Of a stretch of 64,000 nucleotides of DNA, positions 32,264-45,680 are shown piece by piece (position 1 is the stretch's first letter; each line of letters begins with the position of its first letter). The position numbers were made by a program, and so were the translations under genes. Below the pieces are notes generated by a model that worked only from the letters and a program-made list of their open reading frames with translations, made no database searches and was not told the origin of the DNA. Source of the stretch: Blumeriella jaapii. Taxonomy: Eukaryota > Ascomycota > Leotiomycetes > Helotiales > Drepanopezizaceae. The stretch covers positions 372,001-436,000 of the forward strand of contig VWND01000076.1 of the NCBI GenBank assembly GCA_009599575.1, read 5' to 3'.

Positions 32264-32774
32264 CGTTGCGGTCTGGTAAGGGAGGGGCCGGGGGATGGAA
32301 CAGGTAGCTGTAGGCACGGAGAAGTCAGCAGGAGCGCCTGGCATGGACGGCGAGCTGGGCAAAGAGTCTCGAGAGACCTACATGTATCTGCGTAGCTCCG
32401 CAGGCTGGACGAGGACTGCCTGGGCCGAGCTGAGGGCGAGAGAAGAGGCTGAAGCAGTTCCGTACCGTTTGTGATGGCGATTGGAGCTTCAGCTCAGCAA
32501 CGAGCAGTGTCTCGGCGGACCGGGGAGAAGCGGGCAGACGATAGGTGTGTAAATAGGGTAGTTGGGAGTAGTGATGGAGAGGGCAGATGGGGATGGGGAT
32601 GGGGAGGGATGGAGAGGGGGCAGAAAGGAGACGCCCGAGGGGGAGGGCTGTTGTTATGCCCTTTCAACCTTGGCCCTCTCGGCTCCCCTCGGGGAATAGC
32701 GTCCTGGAGATGTTGGTTTAGCTCGGGATGGTGTTTTTGGTTTGGGGCAGTCGCGGGGGGTGGACGCTGGCCGT

Positions 32775-32805
<31 letters not shown>

Positions 32806-33890
32806 GTTGTACGTAGGAGGTCGGCTTGTCTGGTCTCTTCGTCCTGCCCTGATCCTGTCGGCAGCGGCGGTCAATGTTTCGCGAATGTCAATATTGTCTT
32901 TCGTGCCGCCGTCGGCGAGGCGCGGACCAGCCAATGACAGCCGCGCGATAGGATGTCCTGGAGCTTCGCAAGCTCCAGAGGAAGTTTCTTGTCGGCGGCG
33001 CATCGCGGGGTCGAGCAGTCGAGCAGTCGAGCAGCGCGGGAGAGCTTTAACTTCGTGACGTGCAGTTCCGGTGGGTGCGAGTTGGGCCTGATGGTGCTCG
33101 GCGGGCGCGGCTGGACGATGTACACAGTAGAGTACAGTACAGTACCTACAGTACAGTACGACGATGGAAGCCCCGATGAGATGCAAGACAGTAAGCACAA
33201 GACAAGCATGGGACGTACGGTACAGTACTGTACCGACAACTTGACGGTCACCGGCAACCATGGCAAGCTACCTCCCCTCTCCTCTCAGCAACGCAACATC
33301 GTCGTCGCGTTACGATGTACTGTGTAGAGCCAGCCAGAGCCAGATACGGCCCAGGCTCACAGCCAAGCGGAGGGGTGCAACCCCGCCGTGGGACTCGACT
33401 CGTGTGTCATGGCGAAAGTGAAAATGGGTACGATATAAAACGACAAGAAAGACTCGAGGGGCGGTGTGGACAAGTGGGTGCAATCCTCCCAGGATTCGGA
33501 ATTGGAGAACCTACACATGGCCTTCTCTAACTTTCTGCCCTTCACATCTTCCGTGCACGAAGTCGTCAGCTCAGCTAGCTAACTTCCCAAAACGGCTGCA
33601 GCAGCCACTCGCAAGACGGGCCGTGGTCAGATGTCAAAGCTTGATTTGGTTCAGAATACATCGGAGGATCTAGAGAAAGCAATGCCCCGAACGCTCCTAT
33701 CAGGTACAGGTGTGCCCCTTTGAGTGGACCTTGTCAGGAAACCACCCCAATCCGTGTAGGGCGTACAACTACACTCATAATGGGAAATATGAGACCGGAA
33801 CCCCCCAAGAAAACCCCGCTGTCAAACCCCGAACAGGTAACCCAGATGCTCCGTTATTATGTAAATCGGTCCTCATCCACCACGTCAGCT
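32264..33890. other. Intergenic, 1.6 kb, PYC promoter and clathrin 3' flank
   Basis: G-rich on the plus strand, with GGGGATGGGGATGGGG near 32590 and a 23-G run at 32778-32800. Frames such as 32494-33261 (-) and 32471-33058 (+) are low-complexity products of this composition. GTAC/ACAG clusters at 33121-33160 and 33214-33234 lie about 0.9 kb upstream of the PYC start. Confidence 0.45.
33121..33234. repeat. Paired GTAC/ACAG palindrome clusters
   Basis: AGTACAGTACAGTACCTACA and GTACAGTACG at the left; GGTACAGTACTGTACCG, a 15-base perfect palindrome with flanks, at 33219-33234. Confidence 0.7.
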
Positions 33891-36800
33891 TCAGAACCCA
33901 CCGTAGCCGGTGGCTTGGGGCACGAAGCCGTTGGCCTGGGCGAAGGGGGCAGGCGATTGTCGTCCACCAGGACCAGCAGTGATCATGAGGCGGTTACCTC
34001 CTAGGATCGGAGCATCGCTCTCTTCCTTCTCCTGTGACTTCTCACGTAGCTTGCGTTCCTCGTGATCCTTCTTCAACGTCTCGATCGTAGAGCTTTGCTG
34101 GGCCAGGTAATTGATCATGAAAGGCATGGTGAAGTCCGTGAGACCGTGGCGCCACGAGATCTCCATGACAACGTGGATCGGAATGAGGTCGTAGCAAGCA
34201 TAAAGCATACCAACATAGCACTCACGACTGCCGATATCAACGAACTGTTTACAGGTCAGCATGGTCTTCGCTTCTGGATCTGGGTTCAACTTACGTATCT
34301 GAGCAACTCCTCTACGACATCCGACTTGCCTGACATAGCAGCAGTCTCAATGGCATCCTTGAAAAGCTTGTCTTGCTTCGAAAGAGCAATGGATTTCTCC
34401 CAGCGCTTGTTCTTTCGGTAGATATTGGCGGCGATTTGGCGGAAGAAAACCAAGTCGTGGCGCTCCAGGCGTTGAGCCAGTTCAACGGGGTCGTAGTTGT
34501 CGTAGCTTTCAACAGAATCTCTCAGAGTCTTGTAGTCCTCCTCCTCGATCAGTAAATCGTTAATAGCATTGTTGACAATTTTCTTGTTCTGGGTTTGAAC
34601 GTTGAGAAGGAAGGGCTTGATAAGAGGGATATTGTCAGACTTCTCGAACATCTTGACAACACGGTTGACGTCAATGCGAGGTGTGAGGGCTTGGAGAAGG
34701 TCGGTCAAGAGGGATGGCTGCTCTTGGAGGTAGAAGTTGAGGGCGCGGTAGTATATCTCCAAATTGGCAACCTTGACGACGATGTCCTTGAATGAGTGGT
34801 GCTCCCAGGCATCAGCAGCACGCTCCATCATAGCAAGAGCGGCATTGTCCCACTCGTCGTAGTGGCAGTAGAGGAAGACTAGCTCTGGCCACAGATGGGC
34901 ATCCTCAGTAGCACGGAGGAGCTTGGGAATGTTGATTCGTCCCCAAAATAGCTTCAAATGGTCCATCACACGGTCCGGGTGGTATTTAGACAACGCAATT
35001 CCCAACTCGGTGAAGATTCCCATGTGAGCCTGAGAGGGTGCTGTTAGTCTTTGACGAGATAATCATGAAGGGAAGGAGAGCTGCGCAGTTTAGGGGGATC
35101 ACTTACTCGCTCCAGACCTAAGCCTTGCTCCAGGAGGGAGATGAGCTCGTCGAAGTAGCCATTGCGCTCGTATTGCTTGACCAGATCTTGCAATTCTTCG
35201 GCATCGATGATCAAATTGAGACCACAGATCTGGGCAAGTCTGAACTCGTTCTTCTCAACACATGCAGCATTGACCTGCTTCCAGACCTTGATGTTGTTTG
35301 CCTTGCGAGCACATTCAACGGCTGCTTGATAGTCCCCAAGATGGACAAGCGTGGTTGCAAGCTTCGCCCAGTTAGAGATGCTGGAGAAAAAGATCTTGGC
35401 GGCCTGATGGTGACCTTCGGCATAGGCCTTGTCACCAGACTCTTCAATGTTAGCGACATTGGTGCCTCTAAGGAAGTCCTCTAATTCGCTGAGTTGATCG
35501 GTACGAGCGTAAGCGAAAGCTAAGGCGGTATCGATCGGTGGCTCTCGAAGAGTCTTTCGTGCCATACGGAGGTATTTGATCAAGTCCTCATCCTTTCCAG
35601 CATGGGTGGCAATCTCAATAACTTCGTTGTAGTTGCTTGGGTCTTCGGCACGAATGTAGGATGCAATACCATCGCTCACTCGAAGACCGTCCAATTGAGC
35701 TTTAGCAACTATGCTCCATACCTCCGGAAGTTCGACACGTTCTGCGTACTCCTGTGCGCGATCGATGCTGACAACGTGCTCGACAAGAACATTGGCCGCG
35801 CTCTTGTGGTCGTTGATCTTCTTATAAACTTCGAATGCTTCCTCGAAGAGGCCAACCTCGATGCAGATAGCCGCAATATCAGGAGCGTTGTACGCATCAA
35901 GTCGGTGAATGTAATCCATCACTCGTCCCTTATCGGCCTTGCTTGCGGTAAGTACCAAAAGATTTTGCAGATTTTCATTGTCACTGTGACAATTTAGCTA
36001 TTGCGCGAAAGAATGGGCTTTAAGTGGGGAATTACCTGAATGGAGATGGCTCCAACACGATCTTCTCCAGAAGCTCAATCAACTCGATGGGGAGATCAGC
36101 GGCAAGGAAGGAAGCGACAGCGACAGAAACCTTGTCAGGCTCAGTAGACTCTGGAACGGCGGTTGAGATGACTTGGTCGACGACGGATCGGCGGTGGATG
36201 TTGTTTGAGCTGAGAACGAATCCCCACAACTCATTGTCGGCTCTCTCGAGAAGGTAGCGAGCTTGGGCCTTGAACATAGAGTTTTCGTTGGTGATGCTGA
36301 TGAGCTCAACGTCGTTGTTTCCCTTGCTAAAAGCGATCATCGCTAGAACAATGTTAGTTATTAATCTGGAATTTTATAAAAAGTTCCCGGTCCATGGTAG
36401 TGATGCTGTTATACAGCAGGTCCCAATCCGGTTGGCAACGACATCTAGAAAGAATCTTTCCAGAGGAGTGCTCCGCATCGTAGGCCACGATGACGAAAGT
36501 ACAAGGCAAGATATAGGATGAAGTCCCACAGAGTACTTTTCGAGTAGAAGAGATGTTACGGAGCGTCAGATTTGGGCAGTGTTCAAATAAATGTCGTCTA
36601 GGTCAACGATGCGATCAAGATAACTGAGACTTTCCAAAAAGATTCAGAATTGAGACTGTCAGGTGGAGCTAGCGAATCGCATTGATGGACTTAGTGAGAC
36701 TGCCCTGGCAACAGCGTCCTTGTGCTCCTGGGTCTTCTTGTGTGTGTTCAACTTGTTGGCGACGTGACGTCCAGAGAAAGGTGGAGTCCAGGGTATCCAG

Positions 36801-39800
36801 GAAGTCTTACCATTATCCGGGCGAGGCCAAGGTCCAGGAGAGAAGGAGGGGAAAACGAGTGAATAACATACCGAGGTTTGGATCGCGCTTGCAGCAATAG
36901 TTACCTGAAAAGTTAGTGACTTGGATCATTGGGATAACATCGGGAGCAGAACATACCAACAACAAGAGTATCATACTGGTCGTTCTCCTTCAAGAACTTC
37001 TCGGGGTTATTGTTGCTTTTTTTTTAAGTCAGTACAGGTTTGTATGTCTCAGATGTTCCAGACACTCTGGAAGACTTGGGAACATCTTTCTGATCAGAGA
37101 AAAGGCCCTGTGACATACCTGTCAATGTAGATCTTCGCAAGAGCGTTGAAAACGGCTTGCTGCTGGTTTCCTGCAGCAAGCGTGGCCTCGAGAAACGGCA
37201 AAAGAATCTTCAAACGGTTTCGGGATTCGACCTCGGCGACAAGCTCATCGATGGGTATTGAGGCAGGGTTGACGGTTGTGAGCAGACCCTTGATGATTGA
37301 TTCGTCACAGTCAACGTCTAGAAGACCACCAACGACAGCTGGGGTTCTAGCTGGGTTGACGCGCTGAACGTAGACCTCGATAGACTTGAACTGCTGATTT
37401 TGGTACAGGTAGAGAACCAAGTCGTGGATGAAGTTGAATCGATCACAGACGATGATCAATGGGAGTTGCTCGGTGAGCTTGGCCTCCTTGAGAAAGTTTC
37501 TAACCTTGACGGCATCATAGAAGTCTTCTGATGTTAGTGTATTGTGTGATCATGGAATGGGAACCACTCACTGCTATCACGGCAAATTCGCTCAACCTCA
37601 GCAAATTGGCCCATTTTTGTCGCAGCCTCGATGTACTTGAAGTTGACGTCTTGGTCTTCGCTAAGATTGACAATGCTACCGAGGTAGTAGAACAAACCCT
37701 CGGAGGTCTTATACTTCTCGAACAAATCGATCAAGCGAACGGGGCCGAGAAGATCAGAGTATTTAGTAGCAATCTGAACAACGGCTGCAAGGTTTTGACG
37801 GATATTGGTCTTTAGCATGGCATCGAGACAGTCAAGGGACTGCTCAAGGGACAGACGGCCAAAAAATCCATTGAGCCACTCTTGGTTGAAGTTGGGGGTC
37901 GCGACGATGTTAACAATGACGCGCTTTACAGCTTCTGGATCATCGTAATGCTCCAGAGCACGCTGTGAGAGACCAGCTTGCTCACACAACGACGCAATTC
38001 GGGATCTATCGTAGTGAGAGAACATGTCGTTACCAAGAATAGCATCGGCAACTTGAGGGGCGTTAACGAGGTTCATCTCCAAGAGGCGAGTCTGTAGATT
38101 GGCTTGTTCGGGCTTGTTGTCCTTGAGAGCATCGAGGAGGAAAGCTGTCGCAGGCTGAACCATGCCTTGGGATTGGAAAACATCGACAACTCTCTCGATG
38201 TCTACAAGCGAACCACCTTCGTTATTTGCCAATTGGGTTGCAAATTCGGCACCTTTCTCTGGACTAAGTCTGATGATGTTTTGCAACAAGACAACGTAGT
38301 CGGGTTGGTAGCCAACTTGCGTAGCATACGGCAAGATCTTGTCAAATTGACCTGATTCAGCGAAAGCAGCCACGACTTTAGGGGCGCAATTGGCACGTAG
38401 GTAAATGCTTAGAGCGAGGTTCAAGTCATGTGGTCTGACGATATCTCCCAATTCCTCCGAGCAGTCGAGCTTGTTCTCCTTCATCCACTTCTCAAGAAGA
38501 TGCTTTCGGCTCTGAGCAAGAACTGGTCTGACAAGCTCAAGTGTCTCGTGCTTATTCAGGGTTCCCTTGTCGAGAAGCATACCGAAGTACTGGAGAATCA
38601 CCGAAAGCTGACCTTGGACAACGGGTAAGGCCTTGAATCGTTCGATCGTCTGGGGGGTGCGGAGAAATCCACGAGGAGAGTTTGCCGCAATCTTGGCAGC
38701 GTCTGCGTAGTTTCCAGCGGCCAGAAGTTGATCGAACTGTTGAGCGTAGAGGTTGTCCGCTCCAGGCAAGCCAGCTCGTGATGCAAGCTTAACGGCTAAG
38801 CCAGAATTGGCGGGATTTTGGAGAAGGTAAGGAATGATGGTGGTTTCGTCAACTGCGACGGACAGCACTTGTCTGCAAACGAGTTAATATGGTCTTCATG
38901 TCAAAGTCAAGACGCGGGGAGGGGGGTAAACGACAAGCCTCAGCTCCTCGCCTTCAGAGAACATCACCACAGCTGAAAAGTTCACTCACCCCTTTCTGTT
39001 TACCCCGACTAGAGAGATGATACATTAGCATGTTGACCCCGCGTTAAGTGGAAGGAAGGTATACGTACCAATACCAGCCGACTCGCTATCTGGCGCAGTG
39101 ATGAAAATGGTCTCGCTCGAAATTCGATTCATGAAGATGCAAGTGCCTGTCTCCAGGTCATACAAATGAATGAAGCCGTATTTCGTAACCAGGTAGATGA
39201 TGCTGTATCTTTGCGATACTTGCATAGCAACCGGGAAATCGTTGACAGCCTCGGTGGGAAAGTAGACATCGACAGCTTTTTTGGAAAAGGTTGGGTTCGT
39301 ACTTTGATGGTCGACCTCTACAATGTGTAGCTTGGCGCCCGTGGCAGTGCGGACGGAGAAGGTGAAGACTTTGGTATCTGCAGGAGCTCCCTCAAGTCTT
39401 AATGTGCCGAATGCCGCCGCATGTCCTTCGATTGCTTGACTGATACCACGATCTCGGGAGTACAGTTGCATTGCTCCGACCACGCGTCCTTGCTGTTGTG
39501 TGATACCAACTACGACCATCCACTTTCCATCGTCGCTGACACGATAATTGATGATTTGGCAGCCCTGTAACTGTCAGAGACATCTCTAGATAGTCAAGAA
39601 ATAAAACATACTGTGAGGTTTTGATTTCTCTTGAAGACCTCAACTGGTGAGGCCTGGTTTGGATCAAACACATCCCAGTGGTAGACTGCTGTATCCGTTA
39701 CCAAGCCCAAAGTTGTCTCGCTGAACCACTTCCAGAACACGACATCCTCGTTCATTGTCGCCGACTTCAACTTTTGCTTCTGGCCAAGGTCGAAAATTTG

Positions 39801-40285
39801 TAGTGTCCGAGATTGTGCCTTGAGCGCAATGATCTGCTTGGTCCAGTGCATGATGGCACTATCGGCCTTGATCGGTCTGCGAATGACATTGCAGCCATTC
39901 TTGATTTCGATGATGACGACTTCGGGGGAGGCGGTTTCATTCTTCTTTTCGCGAACGCATATGAACGAATCGGACTCGAGGGTCTAGAGGTTCAAAGTCA
40001 GCTTAGAGTTAACACCCTGGACGTGAATACTTACACATGAGTTGAAACCAATTGATGCTGACTATAGATTACATGTCAGTTCAGGATCGGTCGTCCAAGA
40101 CGGCGGCCTATTCGCCCTAGGAGCGCGACAGGATTCGAGGTACGGTTTACTTACATCCACACCAACTGTAGGGTTGGTTAACTGCAGAGGTAAGTCAATA
40201 ACGTGTCAATATAAATGCAGCTTCGGGGGGGGTTGGCACGAACCTGGAGCAGCTCCGTAAATCTGATGGGGAGAGCAGGCGCCAT
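33891..40285 (-). CDS. CHC1: Clathrin heavy chain
   Basis: Scaffold of clathrin coats in endocytosis and Golgi/endosome traffic. The start at 40285 gives [14 protein letters not shown] (40285-40244), followed by two consecutive 27-nt exons, 40181-40155 (LTNPTVGVD) and 40061-40035 (SASIGFNSC), then [20 protein letters not shown]. This matches the clathrin N-terminal propeller (MxxxLPIRFxExxQLxNxG). The propeller runs through 39984-39025, then the long helical CHCR solenoid occupies 38868-34286, for example [20 protein letters not shown] and [20 protein letters not shown]. The C-terminus, [20 protein letters not shown] followed by a Gly/Pro-rich tail ending ATGYGGF, is the trimerisation region. 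Total is near 1,680 residues, normal. Internal introns include one of about 527 nt (36870-36344), between CKRDPNL and [17 protein letters not shown] element lies near 40531, about 250 bp upstream. Confidence 0.96.
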
Positions 40286-41677
40286 GCTTAATATTCGCGC
40301 TGCGCAAGGGGCGCCGAAGACCCGAGACCGTGCTCAAAGCTCAGCAGGAAGAGAAGAGTAGGTACGAGAAGAGAAAAGGAGCGTATCAACCCAAGCTCCC
40401 TGGAATTTTCGGGATGGGGATTCGCGTTTTGGAGGTTGAGGTTGTGTGTTGATTGCGTCGTTGATGGCTCCAGGTGTCTTCGCGAAAGTATGGAATACAA
40501 GGTCCCAGCGTCCCGGGCTAGGCTAGCGCTCACGTGACATTACGCAGCTCAGGGGCAAACTCGACGTCAAGCTCTTTGCGGGCTGTCACCTATGCAATCA
40601 CCCAGGTCTTCTTTGATGATCCGGATCTTTGGCCCATTGGCTTCTCTTTTGATCGATTAAGTTAACATTTCAATACGCTGCTACTGCCTTTCTTCAAGCT
40701 GGATTCTACCTAAATCTAGCCGCGGTTGAAAAGCCCTTAAGCCGTGCCTCAACCCACGGGGCAATGATAAGGCGAATTTTGTTTGAAAGCTGACTATCTA
40801 CTTACATACAACGATTCCGGGCAAACTCGACGCTTTTTTGCTCTCCCATTTTGTATAGACACAGTACCCTCCATGGATGATTTGAACAATACTGTATTAC
40901 TTTCCGCTGACCAGACTGCGTACTTGCTCTGTACTTATTAATTTCTTGCGTTCTGAATTCAAGTACTTCAGCGACTTCTTGCTATTGCTCTGAGGCTCTT
41001 TCCATACTTACTTCTTTCAATCACAGCACGGAGTGTCAGAGATATATTCTTGATTGTCATTGATAAAGTAAACAACGAGATGGTCTACTCAATGGTATTT
41101 TCCGGCATGTTCAATTGACACCTAAAGCTCCACCCATCCCTTTCCCACACCCTACATCATCTCACATTATCCTTTCCAAACCTTTTCTCATTTTAGATGA
41201 CCCACATCAAATTTTGAGCTCTCTCTACAGCAAAAGCATTGGTTAAGTTGACCTCGATAGCTTATTTCAGATCCAGACCCCCCTATCATTGCGGTTTTCA
41301 GCTCGCTCCAGCATCTCTATGACTGGGCACATAAGACGGCCCTTGTAATCGATCGGGGGCTGGTATGGGCGATTTTCGGGCAGTTCAAAACCTCTATGTC
41401 GCCAGGTCGGCTTAGAGCAGTTCTGTTGCCCCGTTCATCAGTCTCGGTGCACTAGTCGTCCAACCATGCCCGGTGTATAATAGCATGCAAGCCAAATGTG
41501 CACACCGAAAATGAAAATATACTAGTACATGCGACTTCTCTTTGTGTATCCATTGAACCTGTAAGAAGTATTTACTCCGATTGGGCTATTTTGCCATCCC
41601 CCGCCCCTATGTGGGATATGCATGGTGAAGCAATCAGCTGTCCAATCGCCTTCTCACTCCGGCTGTTAGTTCATGCT
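40286..41677. other. Intergenic, 1.4 kb, AT-richer, no supported gene
   Basis: Holds the clathrin promoter (CACGTGAC near 40531) and the 3' flank of the helicase. The plus-strand frame 41498-41860 overlaps the helicase end in antisense and has no family motif. From about 40640 to 41480 the sequence is poorer in G+C than the rest of the window and has no long open frame. Confidence 0.45.
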
Positions 41678-44600
41678 CTAATACTCCATCATCTCCTCCT
41701 CGAGCTCCGCTTGCATCTGCTTTTCCTAGTATGTTATGAGCTAAGCCCCATGGACGCGAGAAATAGCGCATCTTACCCATATCCTAGTCGCCGATGCACA
41801 TATTACATTTGCCTTGTTGATCAGCTTCTCGTGGTACTTAGCTTGGTCGTGACAGTGTGACTTCAACTTCCTCGGTTGTGCCTACAGATTCAAATTAGCT
41901 CAAGTAGCGAATACGTGACAGACTTTGGAGACCAACCATCAGGAGAACAGGCCACACATCCTTGACGTCCGCCGCTGCTAATGCAGCTACTGTCTTGAAC
42001 CCGTTTTCCCAAAAAACCCTTGCCGTTCGGCTCTTAACGTACGTGACTTGAGCTAGTGCAAGAAGGTCTGTTTTTGCGCCTAGGAAGTGTCAGCCTTAAC
42101 TCTTCAAACCACCTTCCTCTCTGGAGCCCACAGAGGCAACATGCCTGCTCTCAATCTGTCGGAAAAGTGGTCCAGCACGGCTGCAAGAGCTCCCCAGTTC
42201 ATTCTCTCGCAAAATTTTATCATCCCAGCAGCGAAACCGTGGCACGTTTGAGCCAAATTCTGGACTGTTCCTCGAGGCATATCGTACTTCCTTGCTACCG
42301 CGTGAATGGGCATCTCATTACACAGATCGCGCAGCTGTAAAGCAGTGTAAAAACGTCTGTAAACGCGTGCTGTCTCGATTTCCTGTGAAGTCGATTCCTT
42401 CATCGTGCCGCCCTGAGCCCTGGACCCCGGGTCAGTTTCCTAGTACAAAGTGCTGGAAACTACTCACATCTTGTTGATTATGTTAGGCTTCAACCCAATT
42501 AATTGCAACGCTCTCATGTTACTTTCATCAAAGCCGTCCATTTCCTTGCGGAATTTCTGCCAATTAATGTTTGACTGACCGCTTTGCACGGGCGTAAAGG
42601 TGTACAGAACATGCATTTCGCCGTCCATCACGAATGCCTGGAGCGCATTCCGGAGCTCTCGATGGACAAATAGTCCGTCCTCAGGGGTGAGCGAAGAAGC
42701 TACAACTGCTTGGCCTAGCAAGGTAGCCTCGTATCCCGAGTCATTCCGAGAGAGTAATTTGCAGCCTTCGAGGTCTTGTAAAGTCATCCTGACCATGTTT
42801 GCAAGCTTTTCGTGGTCCATAGAGTGGTACAAGAGGGTATTTCTCATGTATTCGTCTATGGATTCATCACTGGTAGCCAGATTTGTTGTGATGACTTCTA
42901 GTAACGCCCTAGGGACATGTTAGAATTGTCGAATATCTCTGCAGTTCATACTAGCCTTTTGACCCCTTTCTTATCTGGAACAAGACAGCTCTCAACGCTC
43001 GGCAGCTCTGCCTCCATAAGCTCGGCAACATCTTCCAAATCGCTTTTCTGGCAGCAGAGGTATGTTTCGCCAATTTCGTCTTTGCCTTTGCGTCCAGCCC
43101 TTCCTCGCATTTGACGCCTGTGGTAAGGTCAGTGGGAAACATTGAAAAGGGATCCTTGAGACTTACAGCATCGACGGCCCGACCATATCAGCTCCCATTC
43201 GCGCTCCGTGGAGAATCACTCTTCGCGCAGGAAGATTGATTCCCGCGGCAAGACTACACGTTGCTACAATGACCTTTATCACTCCTTCGTCATAAGCATT
43301 TGCGATAAGGTCTCTCTCTTCGGTAGTTAATCCGGCGTCTATTGGTCCCATCAGCCAAGGAAAAAATAGTAGAGAAGGGCAACGCACGATGAAATGCAAC
43401 CCCGGTCGGTACTGTCTTTTCTAGTACCTGATCTAGACCAGTGCTGGTACTTCTTAATTCGCTGAGGAGGTCTCTTCGCTGCTCCATGATGAGAGGCTCT
43501 ACATCCTCAGGTTGAGGAAGGACTTGACTAATGAGCTCTGCATCTCTTTCGCACCCAGTACGACTGCTGCAAAACACCAATGCGCCGTAGCCTGACCTCG
43601 CGGTTTCATTAGCCAGCGCAACGACCGAATTGACCAAGGAATTTTTTAATTCCTTATTTTCCGATTGTTGTATCATCCTGCAAGCTTCTGGCTGTGGCTG
43701 AGTTGGAGCTTGAGACTGAGTTGGAAGTTGCGTCTGCGTTTGAGCATTAAGCTGCGTCGCAGTTTTATAGAATCGACTGGAGCTTGAAGCTGGGTACACA
43801 GCGTTATCGAAAACGAGATGCTCTTCCACTGGGACGGGACGATATCTTGAATGATAAAACTTTGCGTTGTTGAGCCATTTTGCAAGTAGTTCAGTATTCT
43901 GCATGGTCAGTGGGAGCTCGCTTCAGGTAGCAAATCTACGTACGTTTAGAGTAGCGCTCATGCCTATCAATTGCACTTGCTGGTCCAGACATATTAATTT
44001 AGTGGCCAAAAGCTCTAGGATATACCCGCGACTTTCATCAAAAATCATATGTAGCTCGTCCATAACGACGACACCGAGTTTCCCAATGCTGTTGTCCTCT
44101 ATAGCTGCGTTTACTAATGAATTTGCCTGGTCGAAGTCAGCCAACGAAAATCATACACTCTGCTAGAGAAACACCTTTTCAATAGTACAAACGGCAATAT
44201 CGATGTCACGCCAGGTGGATTTGACCTTACTACCACCGAAAAAGCCGCCAACCCTAACTGCATTCTCGTCTCCGCGATTTCGCCATGCAGTGGGTCGTTG
44301 TTCGTCATCCGGATTCTCCTTTGTCCGAGTTATGCCTTCCGTGACCTTTCTTAGCCATCTCAACTTCTCCTGTACAAGAGCAACGTAAGGGAGAACTAGC
44401 AAGGCCTTCTTTGCAGAGCTTCCGACGACTTTTTTGAGCATCAATATGTCTGCGACCAGGGATTTCCCGCCTCCAGTGGGCGCGGTATAAACGAGGTTCA
44501 CCTCCCCCTCTAGAGTGCCACTCTTCAACAGGCATTCAGATTGCCACGGATATATGGACTTGATCCCAAGAGACTGAAGGTTGTCTGTGAGCTTTGGCGG

Positions 44601-44858
44601 AAGCCCGTAGGCCGCATGAGACAAATCCAACAAGGGATTTGCAGTTATGGAAGGCGTGAGTGCAAGGGCCTTTCGCTGGGAATATTCAGATGGCCCGTTG
44701 TCGAAAATATCATGAATGGCGCCAGCTTTCAAAACCCGAGGGCCGCTGTCGGGGGAGGTAGTAGGCCGGCGACTCTGCCCGATTTGTGAGATCGGCAAGA
44801 GCAGGGGACTTGCCATTGCTCTGTTTCTCTTGATAATCATCGAAGGTTCTTTTGACAT
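41678..44858 (-). CDS. HELQ/Mus301-type superfamily 2 DNA helicase (POLQ helicase-like)
   Basis: DNA repair helicase of the HELQ/Hel308/POLQ-helicase group, nuclear. Motif Q region SLGIKSIYPWQSECLL is followed by Walker A TAPTGGGKSLVADILMLKK, then CTIEKANSLVNAA, the Walker B DELH box (VVVMDELHMIFDESRG), motif III LIGMSATLN, CSSRTGCERDAELI, the HAGLTTEERDLIANAYDEG block, ATCSLAAGINLPARRVILHG and motif VI RQMRGRAGRKGKDEIGETYL. A winged-helix and ratchet region (PTPEDG-like SLTPEDGLFVHRELRNALQA) and a helix-hairpin-helix part (LFCARTARVFWENGFKTVAA-like wording near 42020-41950) come next. The end, RIW then EKQMQAELEEEMMEY, stops at 41678. There is no DNA polymerase domain, so this is not full-length Pol theta. 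At least eight introns. The N-terminus is uncertain: two overlapping frames compete between 44740 and 45021. Confidence 0.88.
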
Positions 44859-45680
44859 TCACACGGGCAACACTGGTCTGGGCATCAAGGGTTGTGACGT
44901 GACGGGTACTAGCTGCGGTGTAGCTCAGTGGCCTGTTTTTGTTGACATTGATGTTCATCGTGCTAAGCGAGCAGGTACCGGGCGACATGCGTCCGCAGGC
45001 TTCCGGGATCACGGCCTGCATACACCTAGGAAACCGGGAGAGGATGGGCCAGATAAGCCACTGATACTGTAGGCAGAGGAGGCAGAGGAGGCAGCGAGCA
45101 GGGAGATGCGTGATCGTAGCACATATGTAGCATTGTTTGTACTGAATGTCCTGAGATGAGATGTTGCCGTGCCATGCCAGGCATGCCAGGCGCCAAGGCC
45201 CGATGCGACTCTCGCCTTAGCGTCGTCGCTCACGTGCGACAGCATTATGTCTCTGCGTAAAGTCCCCCTAAAGAAAACTACTGACTGTACGTGATGATGC
45301 GTAATGCTGTACCGGCCATCATCCACTTGCAATATTAGTATCGGAGAATACGAGTAATGAATATCCGGCAACGGTCCCAGCCTACAAACACGTCGAGGGG
45401 TAGCATGTAAACAGGCACTGTCAGAGTAAGCATATCCATCCATGAGCTTTCCCATGCGCCGTGTCACCGGGACCCTTGCCATGGCTTTAACGTCGCGTCT
45501 CGAATTGTACAGCTCTGTACAGTACTACACCTGCAGTCGACAATCAAAGAGCGTCCGGCGTTCGACAGGAAGCGCATGGTGCTTGTTGACCGCGATGGCA
45601 ATGTTGGACTTTGCTTCCATTCATTCTACAGTGTGTGGATAGAAGCACTTGGTCGCATCACATTTCCGCACACTGGCATG

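Noticed and set aside
32471..33261. Two overlapping frames of 195 and 255 residues rich in Gly, Pro and Trp
   Set aside because: Composition is dictated by G-runs and CT-rich promoter sequence; no domain and no splice context.
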